The translations under genes and the position numbers were made by a program. From positions 4,180,501 through 4,244,500 of the forward strand of contig NZ_CP134771.1 of the NCBI RefSeq assembly GCF_031880315.1: a stretch of DNA of 64,000 bases. Direction: 5' to 3'. The notes under the pieces are model-generated. The model saw only the letters and a list, made by a program, of their open reading frames with translations, had not been told where the DNA came from and made no database searches. This document shows positions 56,201 to 64,000 of the stretch, piece by piece; the first letter of the stretch is position 1; the number at the start of each line of letters is the position of its first letter. Origin of the DNA: Pseudomonas baltica (GTDB lineage Bacteria > Pseudomonadota > Gammaproteobacteria > Pseudomonadales > Pseudomonadaceae).

Positions 56201-57658
56201 ATGGTCCCAGATAAGAGCAGGTATTTTTCGGGGCCCGTGCCCCTGTTATTGCTGGCGGCAGTGATTCTCGCAAGCTTCCTCGCGTCCAGCGGGCCGATCC
56301 AGTGGATGGACAACGGCATGTTCCTGGCCGACGCCACTACCGGGCAGTATTTCGCCCAATCGTTGGGCCCGCTCGATCATCCGCTGTACCAGTTTTTCAA
56401 TACCGTCTTTTACAAGGTTTTCGGCTCCTCGCAGTTGCTGAGCCTGCTCAATTCGATGTTGCTGATTCCGGTGGCGGCGTCGATCTTCTGGTTGAGCCGC
56501 AGCCTGGGAGCGTCGCGCAACCTGGCCTTGCTGGCGGGAGCGGTGACCGTGACCGCCCATGGCGTGTTCTGGATCTCGACCAAGGCCGAGGTTTACATCT
56601 TTCACATGCTCTTCGTGCTGCTGGCCTACGGCGTGGCGTTCGACCTGCGCCTCAAGGTCAGCGACTACACGCGCCTGGGCATCATCGGCCTGCTGACCGG
56701 CATGGCCGGCAGCATTCATCAGTTGACCTTTATTGTGTTGCTGCCGCTGTACGTGCAGTTGCTGATGCAGTACCGCGGCCGCACCCTGATGACCGTGCCG
56801 GGCTTTGCCATCGGTTTTTTCAGCGCCTATCCGGGCATGCTCCATGATCTCGGCTCGGGCATGAACCTGATCGAGATCGTGCGCCACTACCTGACCGGCG
56901 CCGAGGCGAGCAAAGCCGACGTCAACTGGGAAGGCAGCATGTTTCGCTTCGACGAAATGTGGCACGAGAAAAACTCGGTGATGATCCTCCTCCTGTCGCT
57001 GATAGGCCCGCAGCTGCTGGGGCTGGTGATGATGCCCAAGGACCGTCGCCAGCGCGTGCTTTGGGCGGCGGTGCTGTTGAACTTCATCTTTGCGGTGCCC
57101 TATAACGTCACCGACCGTTTTACCTTCTTTTTGCCGGGCATTGCCTTTGCCGCGATCCTGGGGGTGATGCGCTTGAAGGAATTGCTGCCGGAGCGTCGCG
57201 CCAGTGCGACCGTGCTCAATCTGTCGGTGTTTACCTGCCCGGCCGCCTTGTTGTTGGCCTGGGTGCTGTATGACGGTGGCCTGATCAAGTTGCCGGTGCA
57301 TACCGAGGCGCTACCGTACCGCAACGACATTCACTACTTCATGGTGCCCTACCTGCGCGATCGCTCGGCGCAGCAGTTTGTCGAGCAGTACGAAGTCACG
57401 GCGCCTGCCGGTGCGCTGATCGTCTCCGACTGGACGCCCATGGGCGCGCTGCGTTCCGCCCAGGCGGCCGGCCAGTTGCAGGGCCGCACGCTGGCATCCT
57501 GCGAAACCAACGAGGACATGAGCCGCTTCGTCAATGGCGCCGGGGCGTTTTTGCCGCGCACCAGTTATTGCGAGAAGGTGCTGGCCAAGTACGCGCTGGA
57601 CAAGCGCGAGGTGGGCTACCGGTTGCAGGACAAGACTGTGGTGGTGCAAAACCCTTAG
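56201..57658 (+). CDS. GT-C-fold membrane glycosyltransferase-like protein (DUF2723-like)
   Basis: 485 aa with about ten hydrophobic segments. The first periplasmic loop (SGPIQWMDNGMFLADAT) holds an acidic residue where GT-C enzymes keep their catalytic Asp. The soluble C-terminal part begins near 390. GT-C enzymes use polyprenyl-phosphate sugars, so it is a good candidate to transfer arabinofuranose. The ATG at 56201 is chosen for its GGAGGAGG site; GTG or TTG starts lie just upstream. The acceptor is unknown: EPS, LPS or a pilin/flagellin. Confidence 0.75.
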   Translation: MVPDKSRYFSGPVPLLLLAAVILASFLASSGPIQWMDNGMFLADATTGQYFAQSLGPLDHPLYQFFNTVFYKVFGSSQLLSLLNSMLLIPVAASIFWLSRSLGASRNLALLAGAVTVTAHGVFWISTKAEVYIFHMLFVLLAYGVAFDLRLKVSDYTRLGIIGLLTGMAGSIHQLTFIVLLPLYVQLLMQYRGRTLMTVPGFAIGFFSAYPGMLHDLGSGMNLIEIVRHYLTGAEASKADVNWEGSMFRFDEMWHEKNSVMILLLSLIGPQLLGLVMMPKDRRQRVLWAAVLLNFIFAVPYNVTDRFTFFLPGIAFAAILGVMRLKELLPERRASATVLNLSVFTCPAALLLAWVLYDGGLIKLPVHTEALPYRNDIHYFMVPYLRDRSAQQFVEQYEVTAPAGALIVSDWTPMGALRSAQAAGQLQGRTLASCETNEDMSRFVNGAGAFLPRTSYCEKVLAKYALDKREVGYRLQDKTVVVQNP

Positions 57659-57753
57659 GCTGGCGCCAGCCGGTAACGGGTGCTGCGTCTGCCGCCGGGT
57701 AGGCGCAGTAGGCAGCCTTTTTCCAAGAGGTCGCTGAGGTGGCGCGGTGGCAT
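57655..57753 (-). pseudogene. Remnant of a Fic/winged-helix-type protein (C-terminus only)
   Basis: The minus-strand frame reads HLSDLLEKGCLLRLPGG then RRSTRYRLAPA and stop. This is the C-terminal winged-helix ending (D-L-x-E-K-G-x-L-x2-x-G-G-x-R-S-T-R-Y) of Fic-family and related regulators. Only about 32 codons remain, with a stop just upstream, and the stop overlaps the GT-C gene end. A decayed fragment. Confidence 0.55.
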
Positions 57754-57869
57754 TGATCATGTGTGGGAGTGCGATGTGCTAGGGGAAAAGCGTTTCCTAG
57801 CGAAAGATGTGTCCATGCAACGAAATTCGAACAAAGCTGAACGTAAACACACGGAACCTGTAGGACGAG

Positions 57870-58116
57870 TCTGAAAATTGCGGGTATGCTCCCGAATCGC
57901 TTGTAGCCCTACGGCAGCGGCGCTACCTTCCTGAGCGTCGTTGCGAACAACGACCGGGTTTAGTCGCCCGACATAGTCAGGAATACAGCGTCCCCTCACC
58001 ATTTTCGGAAAGCGTTTTGTCCGTGAATGTCGTTTATGGCGGCTGTGCACGGGGCATCTTCGGATGCGCCGGGTGCCTGACTTTCCGGTCGACTAACCTG
58101 TGCACAGCTGCCACCC
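57870..58116 (+). other. Strongly structured leader region (candidate cis-RNA)
   Basis: Consecutive hairpins precede the DUF3077-like gene: GTAGC...GCTAC (57903-57925), the perfect stem GTCGTTG-CGAA-CAACGAC (57937-57954), CGGG...CCCG just after, and a long-range pair GCTGTGCAC (from about 58042) with GTGCACAGC (near 58110). The motif TTTAGTCG recurs near 57959 and 58124. No credible gene lies in 57754-58167. Confidence 0.45.
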
Positions 58117-58167
58117 ATTCGTTTAGTCGCGGATTGTGGCAGTCCCAGTCAAGTCAGGAGCGCCACG

Positions 58168-58446
58168 ATAATCAGATCCACGCCCCACCCGCCTGAAGCA
58201 GCCACCTCCCAAAATTCTGCATTCGATATCAACCTTGGTAACCTCAGCTTGTTCGTAGTAAAGCCTGATGTGAAGGTGACCGATGCGCTTATCTTGGCAT
58301 CCGAATATTTGGCCTGTGCGGCGGCTACTGCCTATGAAGTTGCCGATAACAGTTCGCCAGAGTTTCGACCGCTGGCGCGTTCGGTGGTGCATCAGATAAA
58401 GGCTGTTCAGGCGCTGGTGACGGCGGCTGCTGAGCGGCTTGAGTGA
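58168..58446 (+). CDS. DUF3077-like small protein with an atypical start
   Basis: 92 aa if started at the ATA codon at 58168, which follows AGGAG at the ideal 7-nt spacing; the next standard start is TTG at 58249. The N-terminal STPHPPEAATSQN resembles the T-P-x-P-P-E opening of the Pseudomonas DUF3077/DUF6124 family. The body SLFVVKPDVKVTDALILASEYL and the helical SVVHQIKAVQALVTAAAERL fit that family too. The function is unknown. The gene may be mildly degenerate (ATG to ATA) or use a rare start. Confidence 0.55.
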   Translation: MIRSTPHPPEAATSQNSAFDINLGNLSLFVVKPDVKVTDALILASEYLACAAATAYEVADNSSPEFRPLARSVVHQIKAVQALVTAAAERLE

Positions 58447-58489
58447 GCATCTTGATTGGTCGCGGCTATGGATTGGAGAATGTAGCAAT

Positions 58490-58592
58490 TACCCAAGACA
58501 TACCCCGGTCAAGGCTGCGCAACAGGCTTTGACTTGGATCACGGCCAACCAGGCCAATCTATTACAAGGTGGAAATGGGATCGATGAAACGC
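58490..58592 (+). pseudogene. Remnant of a DUF4160-type gene
   Basis: The frame reads QALTWITANQANLLQGGN-GIDE. It resembles the DUF4160 C-terminus (ALEW..x-N-x-x-L-L-x-x-W-N-E), with Gly where the conserved Trp is expected and no N-terminal part. DUF4160 genes usually precede DUF2442 genes, as here. Confidence 0.4.
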
Positions 58593-58847
58593 CCTCGCTT
58601 GCTGGCTGTGCAGGCTCTTCCAGGTGCGACCCTTAAGTTGACCTTTATCGGTGGCCAGCAATTCTCATTGGATATGAGCGAAGACTTGGAGACCTATCCG
58701 GGTCTCAAACCGCTGACCAAGCAGAACGCCTTCGAGGGGGTGGCCCTCGGCGATGCTGGCTGGACGGTCGAATGGCCCGGGTTGGATATCCAGATCGGCG
58801 CCGATACGCTGCCCTTGGATGCGCTGACCCAAGCGGGACCGGATTAG
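58584..58847 (+). CDS. DUF2442-domain protein
   Basis: 87 aa, start MKRPRLLAVQALPG; ATG at 58575 and GTG at 58569 are alternatives. It matches DUF2442 over its length (LKLTFIGGQQFSLDMSEDLETYPGL; VALGDAGWTVEWPGLDIQIGADTL). DUF2442 is often paired with DUF4160 in putative toxin-antitoxin-like modules. Here the partner survives only as a fragment, leaving an orphan. Confidence 0.8.
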   Translation: MKRPRLLAVQALPGATLKLTFIGGQQFSLDMSEDLETYPGLKPLTKQNAFEGVALGDAGWTVEWPGLDIQIGADTLPLDALTQAGPD

Positions 58848-58924
58848 GCGGCATGGAGGTATTGTGGACGCTGTTCAAAAATGCAGAAGGCCTGAACTGG
58901 TCCTAGCCGTACCGCAAAAAACAA

Positions 58925-58947
58925 AAAGCTGCGCAGTGCGCGGCTTT
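58925..58947 (-). terminator. tRNA terminator (minus strand)
   Basis: AAAGCTGCGCA-G-TGCGCGGCTTT forms a long stem. On the minus strand it is followed by TTTTTGTTTTTTG. It stands 5 bp past the tRNA 3' end at 58953, as expected for a tRNA gene terminator. Confidence 0.7.
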
Positions 58948-58952
58948 GAAGG

Positions 58953-58977
58953 TGGTGGGCCCAGTAGGACTCGAACC
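58953..58977 (-). other. tRNA 3'-end fragment, candidate att site
   Basis: On the minus strand GGTTCGAGTCC (T-loop) runs on through CTACTGGGCCC to A and the encoded CCA end. Pairing with a normal T-stem fails after three bases, and no D- or anticodon arm is present. It is therefore a 25-bp tRNA 3' end, the usual footprint of a tyrosine-recombinase integration event. The parent could be a CAU-anticodon (Met/Ile2-type) tRNA, but identity is uncertain. Confidence 0.7.
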
Positions 58978-59407
58978 TTTATGGGGGGAGCCCAAAGGTG
59001 GTAAAGAAGGAAACCTAGGAAATCCAGGGGGTTGGAGTGATTTCAAATATGTCCATAGAGGACGGACTGTAGTGGTCAACTGTAGTGGTCTACTAACCCC
59101 GGACACCTTTTTAGGCGAAAATGATCGCCACACAGAGGTGTTCGATGAGCAGACAACGACGTACCTTCACCCCAGAATTCAAGCGCGAAGCTGCCAGCTT
59201 GGTGCTTGACCAGGGCTACAGCCACGCTGATGCAGCCCAGTCGCTTGGGTTGGTAGAGTCGGCCTTGCGCCGGTGGGTCAACCAGCTCCAGCAGGAACGA
59301 GCCGGTGCCACACCGACAAGCAAAGCGCTGACACCCGAGCAGCAGAAAATCCAGGAACTGGAAGCCCGAATCAACCGCCTGGAACGAGAGAAATCGATTT
59401 TAAAAAA

Positions 59408-60785
<1,378 letters not shown>

Positions 60786-60802
60786 ATTGAATCCGTCGCA
60801 GG

Positions 60803-60908
60803 TTATGTCGCGAGTGTATCACAATTTGCGACAGAGTTATGCGACACAACTATCGTTTGATTTACCAGCAGTGTCGTTTGTCGCATAACTTAGAAGTTAA
60901 GCGACAAC
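60803..60908. promoter_or_regulatory. res-like recombination and regulatory region of the resolvase
   Basis: Repeated half-sites TGTCGC / GCGACA occur in inverted pairs (about 60805-60833, 60837-60889, 60890-60908), including TTATGCGACA and TGTCGCATAA. This is the arrangement of a Tn3-family res site, directly upstream of the resolvase start. Confidence 0.6.
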
Positions 60909-61014
60909 GGTAGGCACGTTGCAGGGCGAGGCTATGCACGAGTCATTGAAGCATATGATTTCAGTATTAAAGTATAAGCGCCTTGTCATGATTGACGGCG
61001 CTAGCCTGTCCTGA

Positions 61015-61887
61015 TTAAACCGCTCCGCCTAGCAAGCTGACTTTGAGAGCCTGATAAAACCCACGCTGCCAATGGTTTGGAAACTGAGCCTGCGCCACAC
61101 CTGGATCAAGGATCGTTTCGCAGATTAATTCTTTACTCAGACCGATGCGCCTCAGCGAATCTAATTGAGCGATAACGGTGCCTAGTAGCTGAGCCGCCTT
61201 AACTCCGTAGCGATGAGATAAGTTAAAGTCCTCAAAATGTTTAATGACGCGCTCTTTATCTGTGGCGCTCCAGTCAGCAGGAGGCTGCGCATAATAATTG
61301 AACTCGCCAGGAGTGCCATATGCGCTATCTGCATACGAAGCAAAAATCCATTGTGCAAGAAAAAATCTATCGTTGTCTAAGTATGGCTGAATAATTTGGT
61401 TTTGTGCTTGGTTAGCAAATGCAGCAGACTTGCCATCCATATTGCAGTCACGGCATGATGGGACTAAGTTTACGGGTAATACTGAAAACTGAGGAAAATG
61501 CGACTTTGGTAGAAAGTGATCTAGGTTTCTAGGGGTTCCTATTCCTCCACAAAAAGGGCAGCTCTCCATTGCTGCATTTAGTATTTTGTCATAAATCTCT
61601 CTTGCTGGCTTCTCTTCTGGAACAAAATATGTTTCATAAAGTTTTATAAGATCTGACTTCATCAGAGCGCCCAAAACCAATGGGTTCTGTGTGACATTAC
61701 AGTCTATAGGCTGTAGAAGATAGAGTGCGCCATTTCGAGAGCTTGTTGAATAGTGGGCTCCAGCACCGATCAGATTCTCCTTCGCATCTCCCACGTTACT
61801 CTTCAGTGCAGCGTTGCCAGTTATTCCTGATATGCATGCCTCAATAACCTGTTCAAATGTATAACTGGGTTCGGATAGGCGCATCAT
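61015..61887 (-). CDS. ptuB: HNH nuclease of a Septu-like defence pair
   Basis: 290 aa. The zinc-bracketed HNH motif has C110-x2-C113, D123-H124 in RNLDHFLPKSHFPQFS, N140 in LPVNLVPSC and C145-x2-C148. An N-terminal helical region (1-100) and a C-terminal helical part (200-290) surround it. The ATG overlaps the ATPase stop (ATGA), so the two are coupled. In Septu, PtuB is the nuclease controlled by the PtuA ATPase. Low GC content marks recent transfer. Confidence 0.78.
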   Translation of the reverse strand: MMRLSEPSYTFEQVIEACISGITGNAALKSNVGDAKENLIGAGAHYSTSSRNGALYLLQPIDCNVTQNPLVLGALMKSDLIKLYETYFVPEEKPAREIYDKILNAAMESCPFCGGIGTPRNLDHFLPKSHFPQFSVLPVNLVPSCRDCNMDGKSAAFANQAQNQIIQPYLDNDRFFLAQWIFASYADSAYGTPGEFNYYAQPPADWSATDKERVIKHFEDFNLSHRYGVKAAQLLGTVIAQLDSLRRIGLSKELICETILDPGVAQAQFPNHWQRGFYQALKVSLLGGAV

Positions 61888-63452
61888 TTCTGCGACCTTT
61901 TATCTCGGGTCGTTACAAAAGCACGTAAAAGTGCTTTACCTTCAAACCCTAACTGCCCTTTGTATTTTTTCAATATCTCGTCATAGGTTCCCCCTGATGC
62001 AACAGATTTTGCTAACAGGTCATGGAATCCTGACTGAGCAACTTCTAAATTGAAAACTTCGGATGTCAATACACCCACGTTCTCTGCAAATGTCTCAATT
62101 TTAGGGCGGCTAGTTATAACATCTTTACCTATCCTGTGGATTATCCAAGCGCAGCACTTGGGTATCTCTTGAAGCACGACAGGTGAATGAGTCGCTATGA
62201 GAGCGATACCATTTTGATCGTGTAATAGATCAGAAAGCGCACGTATAAAAGCGGCAAGCAGTGGAGGGTGTAGGTGGCTTTCCGGTTCATCAAGTAGAAC
62301 CAGTGTCTGTTCCTCAACTGTGGCTACCAGTCTAGTTATAGTAAGCAAGACAATCGAATGTCCAGAACTCATTTTTGACAGGTATGGGAGTGCTTTTTCC
62401 AAGTATGCTTGTTTGAAGGATTCGGAATCCGATTGCTCTGAGGTGGACATGCTGTCCCGGACGCCCAGATAAACAGATACCAATTGCTCTAACTTCATGA
62501 ACGAAAAGTTTTCATCCGACCCAAGCTTCTCTATGGCGCTCAGCCATCTCGAAGTTTTGGCCGAGTGTTGGAAGCATGAGATTAGCGCCTTTACGCAGTC
62601 TACTCTCAGTTCTGGAGTGGTGCGAAGCCTTCCTGGCTCTACGGCGTCTTTCAATCCTATATAGAAGTAGCACGCACCTTTTGCTGGGTCAGGTTGTTCG
62701 CTCGGTGGGTCAAATGGGTCAAATGCGCTGAACGAGACAGATACCAGGCTACTAAAATAATCAGACCCTATCGGCTGCCCCCACTGGCCGCGAAAACCAC
62801 CAATCGAGGATTTATTAGTGATGGCATCGATCATCCCATTAAGAAGGGTGGTTTTCCCAACGCCATTTCGACCAATCACTGCGTGTATATTAGTGTTTGG
62901 GGTTGAATCCACTGCGACCTCGACATCAATCGAAATTGGTCCCAAGTCATCAGTTTCTGGTCTGTCGTAACTAAATCGATAGTCGGTAAGTTCTGCTTTT
63001 CCGATTAATACACGTGCAAATTGCCCTTTCACAACAGAGAGACTGTAATTCCTCAGTAACGAGGTGCTAAATACACTTTCACCCTTGATGTGCTCTATGA
63101 TTTCCGGCATAAAAACGATGTCTCTCAGTGACCTTAATACCGCTGAGCGAAAATTTGACTCTAGTCTTCTCATCGTTTTGTAGAATTCTACACCCTGGCC
63201 CAATGAGAAGAAGCCGTCAGGTAACCACTCAAAAGATTCAGGGAGCTTTTCATACGTAGCAATGCTTATAGTCTGCCCTGAAAAGCCTATCTTGGTGCGA
63301 CCTATATCATAAAGAACTCCGGCTTCATCATGAATGCTCATTGAAAACATGGTTACAAACGAGTAATCGTTCCAGTTATCTTTTGTAAGATAAATAGTGT
63401 TCTTTCCCTGTAGAGGTCTAGAGGCACCAACTGGCAGAACAATAAATTTCAT
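61884..63452 (-). CDS. ptuA: ABC/SMC-like ATPase of a Septu-like defence pair
   Basis: 522 aa. Walker A GRNGVGKT at 194-201, a signature-like SSGHS near 362-366, Walker B VLLDEPESHLHPP (D388, E389) and an H-loop ATHSPVV (H422) are of the AAA_15/AAA_21 (OLD/PtuA) type. A long N-terminal extension of about 190 residues precedes the P-loop. Together with the downstream HNH gene this matches the PtuA-PtuB organisation. The gene is AT-rich relative to the core genome. Confidence 0.8.
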   Translation of the reverse strand: MKFIVLPVGASRPLQGKNTIYLTKDNWNDYSFVTMFSMSIHDEAGVLYDIGRTKIGFSGQTISIATYEKLPESFEWLPDGFFSLGQGVEFYKTMRRLESNFRSAVLRSLRDIVFMPEIIEHIKGESVFSTSLLRNYSLSVVKGQFARVLIGKAELTDYRFSYDRPETDDLGPISIDVEVAVDSTPNTNIHAVIGRNGVGKTTLLNGMIDAITNKSSIGGFRGQWGQPIGSDYFSSLVSVSFSAFDPFDPPSEQPDPAKGACYFYIGLKDAVEPGRLRTTPELRVDCVKALISCFQHSAKTSRWLSAIEKLGSDENFSFMKLEQLVSVYLGVRDSMSTSEQSDSESFKQAYLEKALPYLSKMSSGHSIVLLTITRLVATVEEQTLVLLDEPESHLHPPLLAAFIRALSDLLHDQNGIALIATHSPVVLQEIPKCCAWIIHRIGKDVITSRPKIETFAENVGVLTSEVFNLEVAQSGFHDLLAKSVASGGTYDEILKKYKGQLGFEGKALLRAFVTTRDKRSQK

Positions 63453-63505
63453 AAGTTATTCCGTGATCATTTGTGAAGCCAAAGCCCATATTCGATTAGT
63501 GTTCA

Positions 63506-63769
63506 TCAGCCCCTTAGTAACGTGGGGAATGAAACGTATTTTTTGGCTCTGCCGCTTACCCCGTGAAAATAGGCGTGCGGGGCAAAGTCAATAAGTGGTA
63601 GGACTCGGAGGATAGATATTAGCTCGTATGCTAATTCAATTAGTGGTGGGTTGTAATTCTCAATTCCGGGATCTGAGATGGCATAAGCTGCGGCGGCGCG
63701 CGGGTCAACTATGACGTGTTCATCTTGGCTAATATATCGAAAAGATGACCCTCTGACATCGCAGTACAT
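63506..63769 (-). CDS. Hypothetical small protein upstream of ptuA
   Basis: 87 aa, MYCDVRGSSFRYISQDEHVI, ending AKKYVSFPTLLRG. No family is recognised. It lies 53 bp before ptuA in the same orientation and overlaps by 61 bp the end of a truncated gene in another frame. No good ribosome site is visible. It may be real or spurious. Confidence 0.35.
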   Translation of the reverse strand: MYCDVRGSSFRYISQDEHVIVDPRAAAAYAISDPGIENYNPPLIELAYELISILRVLPLIDFAPHAYFHGVSGRAKKYVSFPTLLRG

Positions 63770-63900
63770 ATTGGGCCATAATCCCTTATTGGGGTGCTTT
63801 CAAAATACTTTTGAAACACGGCTTCAAGGCTTTTGGTGCTCAGGGATTTTTCCGTTAAAATCGCTCCGAACACCTGATGGTAAAGATTGCTCTTGTCTAA
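63709..63900 (-). pseudogene. 3' end of a gene cut off by an IS5-family insertion
   Basis: The minus-strand frame is open from the IS boundary: LDKSNLYHQVFGAILTEKSL, then STKSLEAVFQKYFESTPIRD, then YGPICTAMSEGHLFDILAKM and NTS, stop at 63709 (63 codons). The composition looks coding and there is no start codon in the retained part before the IS edge. The family is not recognised. It may have been a third component of the PtuAB operon. Confidence 0.45.
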
Positions 63901-64000
63901 GGAAATTCTGAAAAAGACTTCCTGATTTGGCAGAATCCCCGGACACCAATCGCCGAGCTTTTCGATGATGAAGCAAATGACCTTCGCCGACGCCGAGTAC
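63901..64000 (+). mobile_element. IS5-family insertion sequence, left end (cut by window edge)
   Basis: The element appears to begin at GGAAATTCTGAAAAAGACTTCC, directly after CTAA (63897-63900), which fits the YTAR target preference of IS5-family elements. The transposase start follows 64-67 bp inside. Confidence 0.65.
63965..64000 (+). CDS. IS5-family transposase, N-terminal fragment
   Basis: The visible codons read (M)MKQMTFADAEY, the characteristic opening of IS5-group transposases in Pseudomonas (K-x-M-T-F-A-D-A-E-Y). The rest lies beyond the right edge. Confidence 0.75.
   Translation, partial: MMKQMTFADAEY

Noticed and set aside
57757..58050. 97-codon minus-strand frame in the structured leader
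   Set aside because: Basic, low-complexity translation with no ribosome site; overlaps a hairpin-rich region better explained as RNA structure.
58953..58977. A functional tRNA gene
   Set aside because: Only the T-loop and acceptor 3' half are present; no anticodon or D-arm precedes them.
63452..63900. Retron-like msr/msd region upstream of ptuA (as in retron-Septu systems)
   Set aside because: No reverse-transcriptase motif (such as YADD) in the available sequence and no long inverted a1/a2 repeat seen.

Overview
The window looks like a chromosomal segment of a fluorescent-group Pseudomonas. The evidence is high-GC coding sequence, the gene order bioBFHCD - acyl-CoA dehydrogenases - GacA-controlled Rsm RNA, a pqqFABCDE locus followed by the lysine-catabolic davA-davB-lrp genes (the order known from P. 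putida KT2440), and many paired REP palindromes built on the GCGGGCAAGCC...TGCTCCCACAG theme.

Layout. 1-5000: a TRAP-transporter receptor gene diverges from a four-gene thiolase / CoA-ligase / tandem DUF296 operon; both sides carry a -24/-12 (sigma-54) promoter with palindromic sites between them. 5100-11060: glcB (malate synthase G), an ACT-domain regulator, srkA kinase, a ModE-type regulator and comF. 11158-15680: the overlapping biotin operon bioBFHCD, with a BirA-type operator at the bioB/comF divergence. 15788-21594: a small flagellar-rod-like protein and two FadE-type acyl-CoA dehydrogenases flanking a diguanylate cyclase; the first fadE has tandem PsrA-type operators. 21599-21785: a perfect GacA box and a GGA-rich sRNA of the RsmX/Y/Z class. 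21810-24012: a Pmp3 peptide, an unknown protein and a LysR regulator. 24031-31961: PQQ biosynthesis (S9 peptidase, pqqE-D-C-B-A, pqqF).

32080-47485 (minus strand): a 14-gene exopolysaccharide operon. It encodes Wza/Wzb/Wzc-type export and control proteins, a flippase, five glycosyltransferases, a glycosidase, a DegT aminotransferase, a WbqC protein, a 2OG/Fe(II)-oxygenase-like protein and its own RfaH/NusG paralogue. Two ops-like elements lie in the leader, so the operon appears to carry both its antitermination factor and the target sites. It sits between pqqF and davA, which are neighbours in P. putida, so it is probably an insertion. 48176-51432: lysine catabolism (davA, davB, lrp). 51715-57658 (plus strand): a five-gene operon resembling the mycobacterial decaprenyl-phosphoryl-D-arabinofuranose pathway (HAD-UbiA fusion, DprE1-like, DprE2-like), plus a membrane protein and a GT-C-like protein.

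57659-64000: remnants and an accessory region. It holds a decayed winged-helix fragment, a strongly structured leader before a DUF3077-like gene whose best start is ATA, and a DUF4160 remnant with DUF2442. A 25-bp tRNA 3' end with its terminator looks like one att end of a genomic island. Inside the island are an IS3-family element with a nonsense mutation, a truncated Tn3-type resolvase with a res-like region, a Septu-like ATPase/HNH pair (PtuA-PtuB), and the left end of an IS5-family element that cuts off an upstream gene. AT content rises clearly in the PtuAB region.
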